The notes under the pieces are model-generated. The model saw nothing but the letters and a program-made list of their open reading frames with translations. It made no database searches and was not told the origin of the DNA. From Vibrio sinus (GTDB lineage: Bacteria; Pseudomonadota; Gammaproteobacteria; Enterobacterales; Vibrionaceae): a stretch of 64,000 nucleotides of DNA. A program made the translations under genes and the position numbers. Of this stretch, positions 15,821-25,031 are shown one piece after another. The stretch covers positions 372,001-436,000 of the forward strand of contig NZ_JAMKMR010000001.1 in assembly GCF_023634645.1 (NCBI RefSeq). The letters run 5' to 3'. Positions within the stretch are counted from its first letter, which is position 1; every line of letters starts with the position of its first letter.

Positions 15821-16993
15821 ATGTTATATGGAGACCCAGCAGTGAACGCATCTGGAATGCCCTTGGCTCATGGTGTTGTTTTTTCAAATATCGCAAGGCA
15901 CTTAAATTGCGTCATCATATCGAGATCAGTCGGTAAGTACGCAACCCAATTAATTCAAGAAAACTACGCAACCAAAGGGTTTCACGTTAAAGCAAAATCA
16001 TGCAACTGGGGGCCTATGGCAGGCTTTGTCCTCGCCGATCCCCGGTTTTCAAAGTACGGCGCTGATAACGGTAGAAAAGTAGCGGGTCAACAACGAGCGA
16101 TCAACGATGCCATTCATCATGGCGCGGGAAAAGCTGGTCTCTACATCACAGAAGAGCGTAGGCTTGAGCTGATTAACCTGTTCAATGGCGATCCGACCAC
16201 CACCTATAACGAAGTGCATGTCCTAGACAATGAGAAACATGTATCCACGTCGAAAGGAGGCACACAACTCGATTTTGTATTGAAACGCCAGCTTCCCAAT
16301 CGAGTACCTGGTGGCGGTGCTAAGCGATTATGGGCAGTCTGTTATCGCCACAGACATCAACACCCCGACGACGCGGCGTTAGGCGCAAGAATTAACACCA
16401 GTGTTGGCCGCCTGTATCAAGTGATGGGGCTTACCGACCCACGAGGTGATAGAGCCACTAAAGCCACCTATCGAGGAGTTATGACCGGTGACTACGACTT
16501 GTGGGGCTGCTTTCCGAGAGAAGCAAACTATGACCCTGACAACCTTGATAGGCGCAGAGTACGTAACTCAAACAACGAACTGTTTAACTTTGGCCACTAT
16601 GAAAGATATGAACATCGCCATATTGGCAACATGAGCCGAAGATTAAGGCTTGTCCGTGATCGATTAAATGCAGGGTTTAGAGCCGCAGGGTATCAAGGTG
16701 GCAATATGGTACATCACAGTGACGAAGCTGGACGCCCTATGGTGGATAATATTGAAGTGGATGCCGTGGCCTTTTTCCCTACCGGAGAACGACTGTTTTT
16801 CTCCACGACAGAGGAATATAAAGATTTTATCCAAATGTGCCGCACTCTAGGCTTCAAAACCCTCCTAAATGCTTGGTGGCACCTTTACAAAGAAATGAAT
16901 CAAGAGCAAATGGATAACGTCATGGCAAATCGCAATCATCACCTGGCCGTACTCAGTAGTATCAAAGCCATGGGCGCAAGAGCTCCGATATGA
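15821..16993 (+). CDS. ExoY/edema-factor-like nucleotidyl cyclase toxin, stand-alone
   Basis: A 390-aa protein homologous to the catalytic domain of ExoY, anthrax edema factor and CyaA. Residues 49-68 read YATKGFHVKAKSCNWGPMAG with the two catalytic lysines at K52 and K59 (ExoY K81/K88). The metal-binding MTGDYDLW gives D224 and D226. MVHHSDEAGRP (296-306) matches the HHSDDAGNP of ExoY, followed by VDAVAFFPTGE. The length is close to ExoY (378 aa). Such enzymes make cAMP, cGMP or other cyclic nucleotides only inside eukaryotic cells after binding actin or calmodulin. No signal peptide, RTX repeats, MARTX backbone or receptor-binding domain is present, so the export route is unknown; type III secretion is the closest precedent. 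The start has a strong AAGAGGAGG site. G+C is ordinary. Confidence 0.88.
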   Translation: MLYGDPAVNASGMPLAHGVVFSNIARHLNCVIISRSVGKYATQLIQENYATKGFHVKAKSCNWGPMAGFVLADPRFSKYGADNGRKVAGQQRAINDAIHHGAGKAGLYITEERRLELINLFNGDPTTTYNEVHVLDNEKHVSTSKGGTQLDFVLKRQLPNRVPGGGAKRLWAVCYRHRHQHPDDAALGARINTSVGRLYQVMGLTDPRGDRATKATYRGVMTGDYDLWGCFPREANYDPDNLDRRRVRNSNNELFNFGHYERYEHRHIGNMSRRLRLVRDRLNAGFRAAGYQGGNMVHHSDEAGRPMVDNIEVDAVAFFPTGERLFFSTTEEYKDFIQMCRTLGFKTLLNAWWHLYKEMNQEQMDNVMANRNHHLAVLSSIKAMGARAPI

Positions 16994-17005
16994 TATCGCT
17001 TCCCA

Positions 17006-17035
17006 AGTCTTATCGGCCAACTGGCCGATAAGACT
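17006..17035. terminator. Bidirectional terminator between cyclase toxin and AraC gene
   Basis: Perfect 13-bp stem (17006-17018 with 17023-17035), loop AACT, placed 13 nt after the toxin stop and 4 nt before the end of the converging AraC gene. There is no long T-run; strength is inferred from the GC-rich stem. Confidence 0.6.
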
Positions 17036-17038
17036 CAA

Positions 17039-17893
17039 TTACGACTGTAACAAAAACCAGCATTCTGTCACCAATTCTGTATCTGCAACTTCATGGTCAA
17101 AATTTTGATAACAGAATAGGCAGGGAAAGTCTTCCAACGATTCACCTGACTGCGGTAACCAATCACGCAACACTGCATAAATAGTGTCACCAATACTGTC
17201 GCGAGATCCTTTATGAACCGCGATGGCGTATTTTCCTTCTGGCAGACGTTTATCCAATATGTTCTTATCTTCAATGACTAGGCTTTCAGGAACTGTCAGT
17301 GCCAAATCAAACCTAAACTTCTCAGCGGGCGTTGTGGCTGGATCATCATATGCAAAACCAAATGCATCTCCGGCAGAAGGTTTTACATTAATAGGTAAAG
17401 ACTTTGCCCAAGTCACCAACCGATTGACACTCTGCCCTAACCCGCTAGGATCTCCTCTATGTTCAAGCACTGCCAACCTACGTGAACTGACCTGTTTAAC
17501 GATGACATCCATCGCATTTTCTCCTAATTTTGAGACTATATAAGGAGGGCTTTCCCATACACGCCAACTACCATCGGATCGGAATTGTCCAGGCGTTGAG
17601 CCACAAACTTGCTTAAACGCTCGAGTGAAGGACTGTCGAGATTCAAATCCGGCCTCTAAAGCCACTTCAATAATGGGGCGCGTATGATCAACAACCAATT
17701 GGTGAGCAGCACGTTTAAGCCTCAACCAACGTATGTATTGCTGTAAAGATAACCCTGTGTAAGCGGTAAAAAGTCGATGGAAGTGAAACTTCGAAAAACA
17801 AGCGACTTTACAAAGAGTATCTAACGATAGCTCTTCATCTAAATGTTGACCAATATAGTCAATTGTCGCTTGCACACGTTGTTCATCTTTCAT
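17039..17893 (-). CDS. AraC-family regulator with GyrI-like ligand domain
   Basis: A 284-aa regulator. The AraC DNA-binding domain is N-terminal (residues 1-110: LDTLCKVACFSKFHFHRLF, then IIEVALEAGFESRQSFTRAFK), followed by a GyrI/Rob-like small-molecule domain (about 125-284: MDVIVKQVSSRRLAVLEHRG, EGKYAIAVHKG, PCLFCYQNF). This order is that of Rob/SoxS-like multidrug-responsive activators. The ligand is unknown, and the divergent small gene at 18037 is a possible target. The start has no strong alternative. Confidence 0.85.
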   Translation of the reverse strand: MKDEQRVQATIDYIGQHLDEELSLDTLCKVACFSKFHFHRLFTAYTGLSLQQYIRWLRLKRAAHQLVVDHTRPIIEVALEAGFESRQSFTRAFKQVCGSTPGQFRSDGSWRVWESPPYIVSKLGENAMDVIVKQVSSRRLAVLEHRGDPSGLGQSVNRLVTWAKSLPINVKPSAGDAFGFAYDDPATTPAEKFRFDLALTVPESLVIEDKNILDKRLPEGKYAIAVHKGSRDSIGDTIYAVLRDWLPQSGESLEDFPCLFCYQNFDHEVADTELVTECWFLLQS

Positions 17894-18036
17894 TCCAGAT
17901 TCCTCTTTAAACCTGCCACAAGCTTACTCTTCCCATAGATTACAGGTTTAACCATTTTTGCTTTTATTGCCTTTAGACATGATGGCATATACTAAACATT
18001 AGATAATATGGCTGAACATAGGAGTTGGAAATAAAG

Positions 18037-18438
18037 ATGGAATATCATGTCCATGGTGATTACCTCATCGAACATTCTGGCGATATCTTAATCGTCCGAC
18101 TATTTGGTAGCTGGAATAAAGAAGCAGCCATACTGTTTTCCCAACATCTTAAACAAACCGTGAGCCAATTCAACGGGCGTCCTTGGGGGAATATGTTAGA
18201 TATGTCGAAGTGGAATCTGGCGACACCAGATATCTGGGAAGTGGTTGAAGAGCTCGCCCATTGGACCGATCAAAACAACCACCGATTCGAGGCGGTTGTT
18301 ACAAACAAAATCATAGAAAAGCAGCTGATGAATCAAAGATTTGAATACAGCCCTCGGTTAACCAAGGCCTTCTTCCCTGATGAAGAGTCGGCACTGAATT
18401 GGTGCCGACAACAAAACGAGAAGTTATGTGAAATATAG
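18037..18438 (+). CDS. Small STAS-like protein of unknown function
   Basis: A 133-aa soluble protein with no signal peptide or membrane segment. The pattern (DILIVRLFGSWNKEAAILFSQHL, RPWGNMLDMSKWNLATPD, HRFEAVVTNK, FFPDEESALNWC) resembles the STAS/SpoIIAA-like fold often seen in short proteins of gamma-proteobacteria. A TTG four codons upstream abuts a GGAG sequence too closely; the ATG at 18037 is preferred but its spacing is long. It is divergent from the AraC-GyrI gene. I do not assign a function. Confidence 0.55.
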   Translation: MEYHVHGDYLIEHSGDILIVRLFGSWNKEAAILFSQHLKQTVSQFNGRPWGNMLDMSKWNLATPDIWEVVEELAHWTDQNNHRFEAVVTNKIIEKQLMNQRFEYSPRLTKAFFPDEESALNWCRQQNEKLCEI

Positions 18439-18443
18439 GCTAA

Positions 18444-19793
18444 CTAATGCTGATATTTCAGCACATTAGTGGTATTTCTTTGTTTGCCTATGGCGCTGTT
18501 AAGTTGCAATAATAACAACACACCGGTCACCGCTAAACCAATGCCAATACCAGACCAAATACCAGATAAGCCAAAATGAGACATCAAAACCCATGCGGAA
18601 GGTAAACCAAACAACCAATATCCCACTGCTGTAGAAACCGTAGGGCGATTAACAATCTTCATTCCTCGGAGCAAATTAATCGCCAGTAGCTGCCAACCAT
18701 CGACCACAAAGCACAGCGCAACAATCCATATCACCGAATTAAACAGCTGTGACACATCCGTGTTCGTGGCGCTGATACCAAATAAAGACTGGATCGCATT
18801 TGGCCAAAGAATAAAAATGGCAGACAGCACGCCACTGATCGCCGTGACTAACACAAAACTATGCCAGGAAGTCCGTTTAATGCCTGCAGGATTGTCAGCA
18901 CCGTAGTCTTGTCCCACCATGATTGCCGCCGCCTGAGATAAGCCAAAGTTGATATTCCAAGCAAAGCTCAAACACTGCAGTAAAATTTGATGGACGGCCA
19001 ACGCAACAACACCAATCATTCCAGCCAGCAGTGTCCCACCATAGATTAAACCATTCTCCAATGTCGCCGCGAGTGCGATAGGCACACCTAGTGACAACAA
19101 AGGCAAGATCAATTTAAACGAATACTCCTTGAGATTTGACCACGGTGCAAATCGGTTAAATTCATGGCGGCTAAATACCCACGCACAGTAACCAATCATC
19201 ACAAGAAATGCGGCTAACGAAGAGCCATAACCCAGGCCCGCTAATCCCATATTGAACACGAAGGCGAAACAGTAGCTAATGGGCACATTGATGAGTACGG
19301 TCAAGATAGACATAACCATGATTGAACGCACTCGACCAAATGCACTTGTTAGCCCTCGTAACACGAGTAACAAAAATGAAGGTAGTAATGCCCATTTCAT
19401 TGCATCAGCATATTCCATCGCACTTTTTACTATTTGTGGTGACTGGTCTGCTAACACTAGCCAATGAGGGATAAAGACAAAGATAATACTGATAACGATT
19501 GTAAGAACAATCGAAAGCAATACGGCCCCTTTTATCGCTAGTCGAATCTGTCGCTCTGCATGCTCTGGTCTGGCGGCACGTTGACCAAAAGCAATGGCGA
19601 TTAAATTGGCCACACAACCGACAATGCTGCTCGAGACAACAAAAATAAAAGTATAGACAGACGCACCTAGCCCGCCAGCCGCTAGAGCATCGACACTGAT
19701 ACGCGACATCATCCAGACGTCAGTCAATACCAAAGCAACTGAGATAAGCTGTGAAACAATAAGAGGTAATGCCAAATAAACAATTTTCTTCAT
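18444..19793 (-). CDS. MATE-family efflux transporter
   Basis: A 449-aa integral membrane protein with about 12 hydrophobic segments and MATE features (IVSQLISVALVLTDVWMMSR near the N-terminus, a second repeat near VALAVHQILLQCLSFAWNIN). It is related to the NorM/MdtK cation-coupled drug exporters. A LysR gene is divergently transcribed 152 bp upstream and may control it. The substrate cannot be read. It ends 5 nt from the converging 18037 gene. Confidence 0.88.
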   Translation of the reverse strand: MKKIVYLALPLIVSQLISVALVLTDVWMMSRISVDALAAGGLGASVYTFIFVVSSSIVGCVANLIAIAFGQRAARPEHAERQIRLAIKGAVLLSIVLTIVISIIFVFIPHWLVLADQSPQIVKSAMEYADAMKWALLPSFLLLVLRGLTSAFGRVRSIMVMSILTVLINVPISYCFAFVFNMGLAGLGYGSSLAAFLVMIGYCAWVFSRHEFNRFAPWSNLKEYSFKLILPLLSLGVPIALAATLENGLIYGGTLLAGMIGVVALAVHQILLQCLSFAWNINFGLSQAAAIMVGQDYGADNPAGIKRTSWHSFVLVTAISGVLSAIFILWPNAIQSLFGISATNTDVSQLFNSVIWIVALCFVVDGWQLLAINLLRGMKIVNRPTVSTAVGYWLFGLPSAWVLMSHFGLSGIWSGIGIGLAVTGVLLLLQLNSAIGKQRNTTNVLKYQH

Positions 19794-19945
19794 TTTTAAC
19801 TAAATTTTATTTCATATATTTGGGTTTCTTATTCAAAAAATACTGAATAATAGTTGATTTATACGGGTAGGTTAATAATTTATGCGCTACCATTCAATTA
19901 ACATTTATGTCATGATGACATTCATTAAACTCATGCGAAAACGTA

Positions 19946-20893
19946 ATGACTCCGTATCCAAACCTTCCCCATTCTCATCATGCGCTAAAAACGTTTGAAG
20001 CAGTGTCCAGACTGCTCAGTTTTACACTCGCAGCAGATGAACTTAACGTCACACAAAGTGCGGTAAGCAGGCAGATCAAACAACTTGAAGATGAACTCCA
20101 CACAACACTTATCACAAGAAAACACCGCGCAATAGAACTCACCCTACGCGGACAAGAGCTCTCTTTCGCGCTCAGCAAAAATTATCAAACGATTGATTCG
20201 CTTATTTCTTCTTGGCAGTTGCAGAGCAAACAACGGCTAGTAATAAAAGCCAGTTTGAGCTTCACAACGCGGACTCTCATTCCCAAACTGAATGAGTTGT
20301 ACGAGCGATACCCAGATTATGAAATCATCATCGTTCCCTCACTAGATGGGGAGGCGAGCGTCAACACAGATGACTACGATTTACTTATATTCTGCACTAA
20401 GCAACCTGATGATTTTCGCCACTGGCCCAATATGATTTTTCTCCGTGATGAGTACATGGCCCCGGTATGCGCGGCCAGTATCGCGGAAGAAGGCAGTGAT
20501 CTCGACTCGATCTTAGCCATGCCAAGGGTTCACTCGACGCTCGATCACTACGACTGGAAACTCTGGTTAGCGAATCAGAACGTGGAAGATGTCAGTAACG
20601 TTCGCGATATCTCGTTCTATTCACTTGATGTGGCATTAAGTGCTTGTTTGGCTGGCCAGGGCGCAACAGTGACGGACCTTTTACTTGTTCTCCCTGAGCT
20701 GGAGCGCGGCTTCTTAAAATGCCCCGATAAGGTCAAAGTCCAGTACAGCGCCTGGCAATATTTTTGTTACAAACGCAACAACTCGCCGCTTATCGATGAA
20801 ATCATTCAGTGGATAGGTGAACAATCCGAAAGAGAAATTCAGCAACTGCAAAAGTTGTCAAAACGTCATCATTGGACTGGAGTAGTGAAATGA
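19946..20893 (+). CDS. LysR-type regulator (GcvA-like)
   Basis: A 315-aa LysR-type regulator. The HTH is at residues 10-65 (HHALKTFEAVSRLLSFTLAA, ELNVTQSAVSRQIKQLED), as in the GcvA/AmpR subgroup, and an effector domain spans residues 95-295 with KASLSFTTRTLIPKL. It is divergent from the MATE gene, whose expression it may govern. The stop lies 9 nt from the end of the converging LysR gene. The effector is unknown. Confidence 0.85.
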   Translation: MTPYPNLPHSHHALKTFEAVSRLLSFTLAADELNVTQSAVSRQIKQLEDELHTTLITRKHRAIELTLRGQELSFALSKNYQTIDSLISSWQLQSKQRLVIKASLSFTTRTLIPKLNELYERYPDYEIIIVPSLDGEASVNTDDYDLLIFCTKQPDDFRHWPNMIFLRDEYMAPVCAASIAEEGSDLDSILAMPRVHSTLDHYDWKLWLANQNVEDVSNVRDISFYSLDVALSACLAGQGATVTDLLLVLPELERGFLKCPDKVKVQYSAWQYFCYKRNNSPLIDEIIQWIGEQSEREIQQLQKLSKRHHWTGVVK

Positions 20894-20902
20894 AGGTGTT
20901 GG

Positions 20903-21823
20903 TTATGCACTTGCCACCGTCCCGGCCACCCAAAACTCGTTTTCTCTAGATTGAATTTGTTCACCTAGAAAGTCGACAAACCGGCGTATTCGCGCGGTTC
21001 GGCGTAAGTCGCTATGAAGCAGTATCCAAATGCTACGATAAGGAAGTGGTTTTTGGAACGGTGCACGAACTAGATCTGGATGCCTATCCCCAATGTTACA
21101 CGCTAAATAGGCCATACCAAGACCAGAAGCGGCCAACGTGATAAGGGGTACAAGCTCCGAGACTCTATGCTTTAGTGTTGCTTTAGGATAGAAACTGTCT
21201 CTTAGCCAAGGGGCAGACGTGTCCTCTTCAGGCTCATTCCAACCAATAAAATGCAATCCTTCACCCGCATTATCTTTCACTTGATCGGCATACTCTCTCG
21301 TGCAGTAAGCGGCCTGTGACATTTGAACCAAACGTCGACCAACCGCATCGTCATACACCTCGTAGGCCACACGAATCGATACGTCGGCCTCTCGGCGGTT
21401 GAGGTTAACGATGTCATTACCAAACTGTAAATTGAGCGAGATATCGGGATGACGCTCGGAGAACAAAGTGAGGTCATCCATAATTGAGGTCATCGCCATA
21501 CCATGTGGCATGGACACGCACACTGTCCCCACAGGCTCACTATCCCTGCCGATAATCATGCGAGAGGCAGACAGCATTTCATCTTCCACTCGTTCAGCAA
21601 AAGGCAGCAATTCTTCACCAATTTGTGTTAACACTAACCCCTGCCTAGAGCGGTCAAACAGCCGACTGCCTATTTTCTCTTCCATAATGGAGAGCCGACG
21701 AGTCAGTGTCGTATGGTTCACCTCAATACTTTCCGCACCACGACGTAAACTTCCCGAACGGACAACCGCTAAGAAAAACTTTAGGTCGTCCCAATTAAAC
21801 GCATAGCTCTCGTTGTTTACCAA
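20903..21823 (-). CDS. LysR-type regulator divergent from SDR gene
   Basis: A 306-aa LysR-type regulator; the HTH is within residues 10-70 (DDLKFFLAVVRSGSLRRGAE, IEVNHTTLTRRLSIMEEKIG), followed by the effector domain. It is divergently transcribed from the SDR gene at 21937 with a 113-bp shared control region that contains two copies of GTTCATTTTT, so it is the likely regulator of that SDR/DUF4345 pair. The effector is unknown. Confidence 0.85.
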   Translation of the reverse strand: MVNNESYAFNWDDLKFFLAVVRSGSLRRGAESIEVNHTTLTRRLSIMEEKIGSRLFDRSRQGLVLTQIGEELLPFAERVEDEMLSASRMIIGRDSEPVGTVCVSMPHGMAMTSIMDDLTLFSERHPDISLNLQFGNDIVNLNRREADVSIRVAYEVYDDAVGRRLVQMSQAAYCTREYADQVKDNAGEGLHFIGWNEPEEDTSAPWLRDSFYPKATLKHRVSELVPLITLAASGLGMAYLACNIGDRHPDLVRAPFQKPLPYRSIWILLHSDLRRTARIRRFVDFLGEQIQSRENEFWVAGTVASA

Positions 21824-21836
21824 GTCATCACCTGTG

Positions 21837-21890
21837 GTTCATTTTTGAAACACCGTGTTCATATTTACCTATATACAGTTCATTTTTCAA
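21837..21890. promoter_or_regulatory. Candidate LysR binding sites, direct repeat
   Basis: GTTCATTTTT occurs at 21837-21846 and again at 21878-21887, 41 bp apart (about four helical turns), in the gap between the divergent LysR and SDR genes. The first copy extends to TTCATTTTTGAA, which has the interrupted dyad expected of LysR boxes. Confidence 0.4.
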
Positions 21891-21936
21891 TCATGATAGC
21901 TTAATTACATGTCAACAATCACAGAAAGGGAACGAC

Positions 21937-22860
21937 ATGCATACCATTAAAACCGTACTCATCACTGGTGCCAACGCTGGGCTGGGCTTCGAAGCCGCAC
22001 GTCAACTGGCGTCACAAAAAGGAATCACTAAAATTTTTCTCGGATGCAGAAATCGTAAAAAAGCAGTGGAGGCAAAAGACAAACTGATTTCACTGACCGG
22101 TAAAGATATATTTGAGGTACTGATACTTGACGTTTCAGATTCAAACTCAGTCCATAACGCCGTATCCGAGCTTAGCTCGCCTATCGATGCCGTGGTTTTA
22201 AATGCGGGTGGTACAGGTGGCAAAACCCCTCACCAACTCACCCAAGATGGTGTTACCAATATATTTGCGAGTAACGTGCTGGGCCATGCTGTGTTGGTAG
22301 AGTCACTGATAAAAAGCCAGCTTGTCACTTCCACGATTCTGTATGCAGGGTCAGAAACTGCAAGAGGAATACCCAAAATGGGAGTTGCTAAGCCAGAACT
22401 GAGCAGTACTTCCATAGAAGAGTTCACTGCGATAGCCAACGGCAATAAGTTTGGCTCCAATGCTGATCCTCTCGATGTCTATGGCACGATCAAATTGACG
22501 GCGACATTATGGATGTCATCGATGGCAAGGCAATACCCACACCTTCGCTTTATCACCATGAGTCCGGGAGGAACAACAGGTACGAATGGCATGGACGATT
22601 TGCCCGTACTCAAAAAAATACTGTTCAAGTACATCGGTAGCCTATTCATGCCACTAATAGGCATGATGCATAGCGTAGAGAAAGGGGCATCACGGTATAT
22701 CGAAGGGCTGCTGGACCCAAGGTTTGAAAGTGGGCATTTCTACGCCAGCCGAGCTGGCTCCCCTACCGGACCTGTTGTTGACCAGCTATGTCTCGAACCA
22801 CTCTTTGGCAACGTTGTCGCGCAAGATAATGCTCGCAATGCCATTCAAAAATTCTCATAA
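21937..22860 (+). CDS. Short-chain dehydrogenase/reductase
   Basis: A 307-aa SDR-fold oxidoreductase. The nucleotide-binding motif TGANAGLGFEAARQL lies at residues 11-25, NAGGTGG in the middle, and the catalytic Tyr and Lys in VYGTIKLTA. It resembles the protochlorophyllide-reductase-like/retinol-dehydrogenase-like branch. The substrate is unknown. It is followed 29 nt later by a DUF4345-like membrane gene, and both probably answer to the divergent LysR regulator. Confidence 0.85.
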   Translation: MHTIKTVLITGANAGLGFEAARQLASQKGITKIFLGCRNRKKAVEAKDKLISLTGKDIFEVLILDVSDSNSVHNAVSELSSPIDAVVLNAGGTGGKTPHQLTQDGVTNIFASNVLGHAVLVESLIKSQLVTSTILYAGSETARGIPKMGVAKPELSSTSIEEFTAIANGNKFGSNADPLDVYGTIKLTATLWMSSMARQYPHLRFITMSPGGTTGTNGMDDLPVLKKILFKYIGSLFMPLIGMMHSVEKGASRYIEGLLDPRFESGHFYASRAGSPTGPVVDQLCLEPLFGNVVAQDNARNAIQKFS

Positions 22861-22889
22861 ACCTAATTCGTCATTAATGGAGCACTACG

Positions 22890-23270
22890 ATGGACTTAAC
22901 ACTACAAATTCTGATTGGATTGATCACCTTAATGCTTACTGGAATGGGCATCATGTCTATGTTTGCCCCAACAAAGATGGTCACTAACTTCGCACTAGAG
23001 CCCGTTGGTAAGGCTGGCCTCAATACGATTCGTTCCGTTATAGGGGGCCTTTTTGTAGCCAGTGTTGTCATGCTTGCTAACGGGCTCATATCGGGTGATA
23101 CAGAAGGTTATTTCTTTGTGGCCATTATCATGCTGGTCGCTGCTGCTGGCCGAGTCGTTGGGTTGATATTGGATGGGTTTGATAAAGCGGTCGTACCGCC
23201 ATTAGTTTTAGAGTTGGTTATTGCTGCAATACTGCTTTACGCCCATATGAAAAGTGGTGGGTTTTATTAA
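22890..23270 (+). CDS. DUF4345-like four-helix membrane protein
   Basis: A 126-aa hydrophobic protein with four predicted membrane helices (about 4-26, 44-66, 72-92, 100-120) and the MGIMSMFAPTKMV and AGRVVGLILDGF motifs that recall DUF4345. A TGGAG ribosome-binding site precedes the ATG. It is co-directional with the SDR gene, 29 nt downstream. The function is unknown. Confidence 0.7.
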   Translation: MDLTLQILIGLITLMLTGMGIMSMFAPTKMVTNFALEPVGKAGLNTIRSVIGGLFVASVVMLANGLISGDTEGYFFVAIIMLVAAAGRVVGLILDGFDKAVVPPLVLELVIAAILLYAHMKSGGFY

Positions 23271-23316
23271 TCCATAACCTAAGCTAATGATAAAACCCAG
23301 TGTACCCAAGAAGCCA

Positions 23317-24441
23317 TTAACTACTTGGGTATACCTGGTTTCTACCCAAGCTTTTCGCTTGATATAGGTTTTCATCCGCTTTGGCGATCGTTGCATCGAT
23401 GGAGACGTTGATGTCATGTTCAGAGATACCAAAGCTTGCAGTGAAGGTTATAGTCTCAGTATTGTATTCAAACGAGCTTTGCTCACAGTTTTTTCGCACT
23501 CGCTCTGCAGCAGTAATTGCATCGCTCATATTGCAGTTGGGGAGAAATATCAAAAACTCTTCGCCACCATATCGGGAAGAAACATCGACCTCTCTTACCG
23601 ACGACTCTATCACATTAGAGAATAATTTGATGGCAATATCACCAGCCTCGTGGCCATAGTTGTCATTGATTTTCTTGAAAAAATCAATATCCGCTATGAT
23701 GACACAAGCTTTTTGGTTATTTCGATTTAATCGGTCTTTTTGGCTATCCACTTCCTGAAACAGTGCTCTTCGATTTAGCAACCCCGTCAAAGAGTCTCTA
23801 GTTGCGTGAAACGACAGCTCAGAGTTACTGTCAAACATAAAGCTAGATAATATAAATATGCTGACCCCACTTAGGTAAGCTGGCGCGAAAATCAAGTTCC
23901 CCACCATCAACTCGTGAAAGTAATAAGCCCGTGTATATTGGTCAGTACTGATGATTTCAAAAATGTTCATTACCATCACCACTCCCCACATAGACAAACT
24001 TATAGCCAGCATTTTGTCGGCGATATTTGGTTTTGGAAAACGCGTAAAAATGGCCAAGAGTATAATTGCAATATTAATGATGATATACGCTGATGTGGGT
24101 ATCAGATTGTAAGGGACGAAGAATATCAAAAATAGCTGAACAACAAAGGCAACATAACAAATATACTCCAATCGCTTTTTTTCAAACCGGATCATGTTGC
24201 CTAACGTAAGGCTAGTAGAGGCCAATATAATCGACATTTCTAGTATCAGTGGCTCAATCACATATTGAAACCTTGGGATTCTGTCGAGCATTACCATTGC
24301 CACGAATACAAGTAAAAAATAAGCCACGAAGTAGGGTTTCGATTTTCTTTTTTTATCAGGCTCTTGAATCAACAATATCGCCGAGGTGCTAAAGAGAATA
24401 ATGACTAAAATCGACAGTATAAGTGAGTTATTTACAAGCAT
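23317..24441 (-). CDS. Membrane diguanylate cyclase (GGDEF)
   Basis: A 374-aa protein: seven or so hydrophobic segments in residues 5-205 form a membrane sensor of unknown type, followed by a complete GGDEF domain (about 210-374). The active-site signature is GGEEF at residues 292-296, which is catalytically competent in known enzymes. An RxxD inhibitory site (R283-D286) sits exactly five residues before it, so product inhibition by c-di-GMP is expected. No EAL or PAS domain is present. It should make c-di-GMP from two GTP at the inner membrane. It stands alone as a transcription unit. Confidence 0.9.
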   Translation of the reverse strand: MLVNNSLILSILVIILFSTSAILLIQEPDKKRKSKPYFVAYFLLVFVAMVMLDRIPRFQYVIEPLILEMSIILASTSLTLGNMIRFEKKRLEYICYVAFVVQLFLIFFVPYNLIPTSAYIIINIAIILLAIFTRFPKPNIADKMLAISLSMWGVVMVMNIFEIISTDQYTRAYYFHELMVGNLIFAPAYLSGVSIFILSSFMFDSNSELSFHATRDSLTGLLNRRALFQEVDSQKDRLNRNNQKACVIIADIDFFKKINDNYGHEAGDIAIKLFSNVIESSVREVDVSSRYGGEEFLIFLPNCNMSDAITAAERVRKNCEQSSFEYNTETITFTASFGISEHDINVSIDATIAKADENLYQAKSLGRNQVYPSS

Positions 24442-24798
24442 ATCTTCCCTATATGATTGATGGTCTGCACTGGTATAGATCTGATTACCATAATCTTAGT
24501 ACATGAGGCTTCGACAATAGAGCGAGTTGACTGTTCACTCAAATTTCGGTTGTCAGGCCAATTTTTTAGCGGGGCACAGGCATAAGTGGGGGATCTCATG
24601 CGAGACTCAACGAGCTAGGTAAGGCTTCAATGGTAGAGCGAACAATATGGAATGGATTTTATTCCTATTGAACTCTTCCCATCAGTGATAGCGTAGGCTA
24701 AAGTAGCGATTGTCGATATATTCTCTATAAGCCGCTATAACTTAACTATCCAATGTCCGAACAAACGGTCATCGGAAATGTGAGAGGGAGAGAGAAAA
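24442..24798. other. Gap upstream of diguanylate cyclase
   Basis: About 357 bp with no supported gene. It contains the promoter region of the leftward cyclase and of the small rightward gene at 24799. I see no convincing hairpin or repeat. Confidence 0.35.
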
Positions 24799-25002
24799 AT
24801 GCACTTAGGTTCGCTAACAAAATCGATGTTAAAGATTGTTTTGTTTCTCACTTTGGTATTGGTGTTGATCTGGACGTCTACCATCTCTGATACTAGCGTC
24901 TCACGCCCTATCCATTTATCGAACAATCCACATTTAGGGCCCGTGACAATCACGGGCGATGGTGCGGTTATTGCACGCAGAGATTCGAAGCTGGCAAAAT
25001 AA
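24799..25002 (+). CDS. Small single-span membrane protein
   Basis: A 67-aa open frame with a purine-rich GAGAGGGAGAGAG ribosome-binding region directly upstream of the ATG. Residues 9-28 (MLKIVLFLTLVLVLIWTS) form one membrane helix or an uncleaved signal; the remainder is short and polar. I do not recognise it. Its ribosome-binding site is the main reason to think it is real. Confidence 0.45.
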   Translation: MHLGSLTKSMLKIVLFLTLVLVLIWTSTISDTSVSRPIHLSNNPHLGPVTITGDGAVIARRDSKLAK

Positions 25003-25031
25003 AAGTGGCCATAGTTTCACCAGAGCACGCC

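Noticed and set aside
15821..16993. Fragment of a MARTX toxin
   Set aside because: The gene has its own strong ribosome-binding site and terminator, complete catalytic motifs, and no flanking toxin sequence or frameshift.
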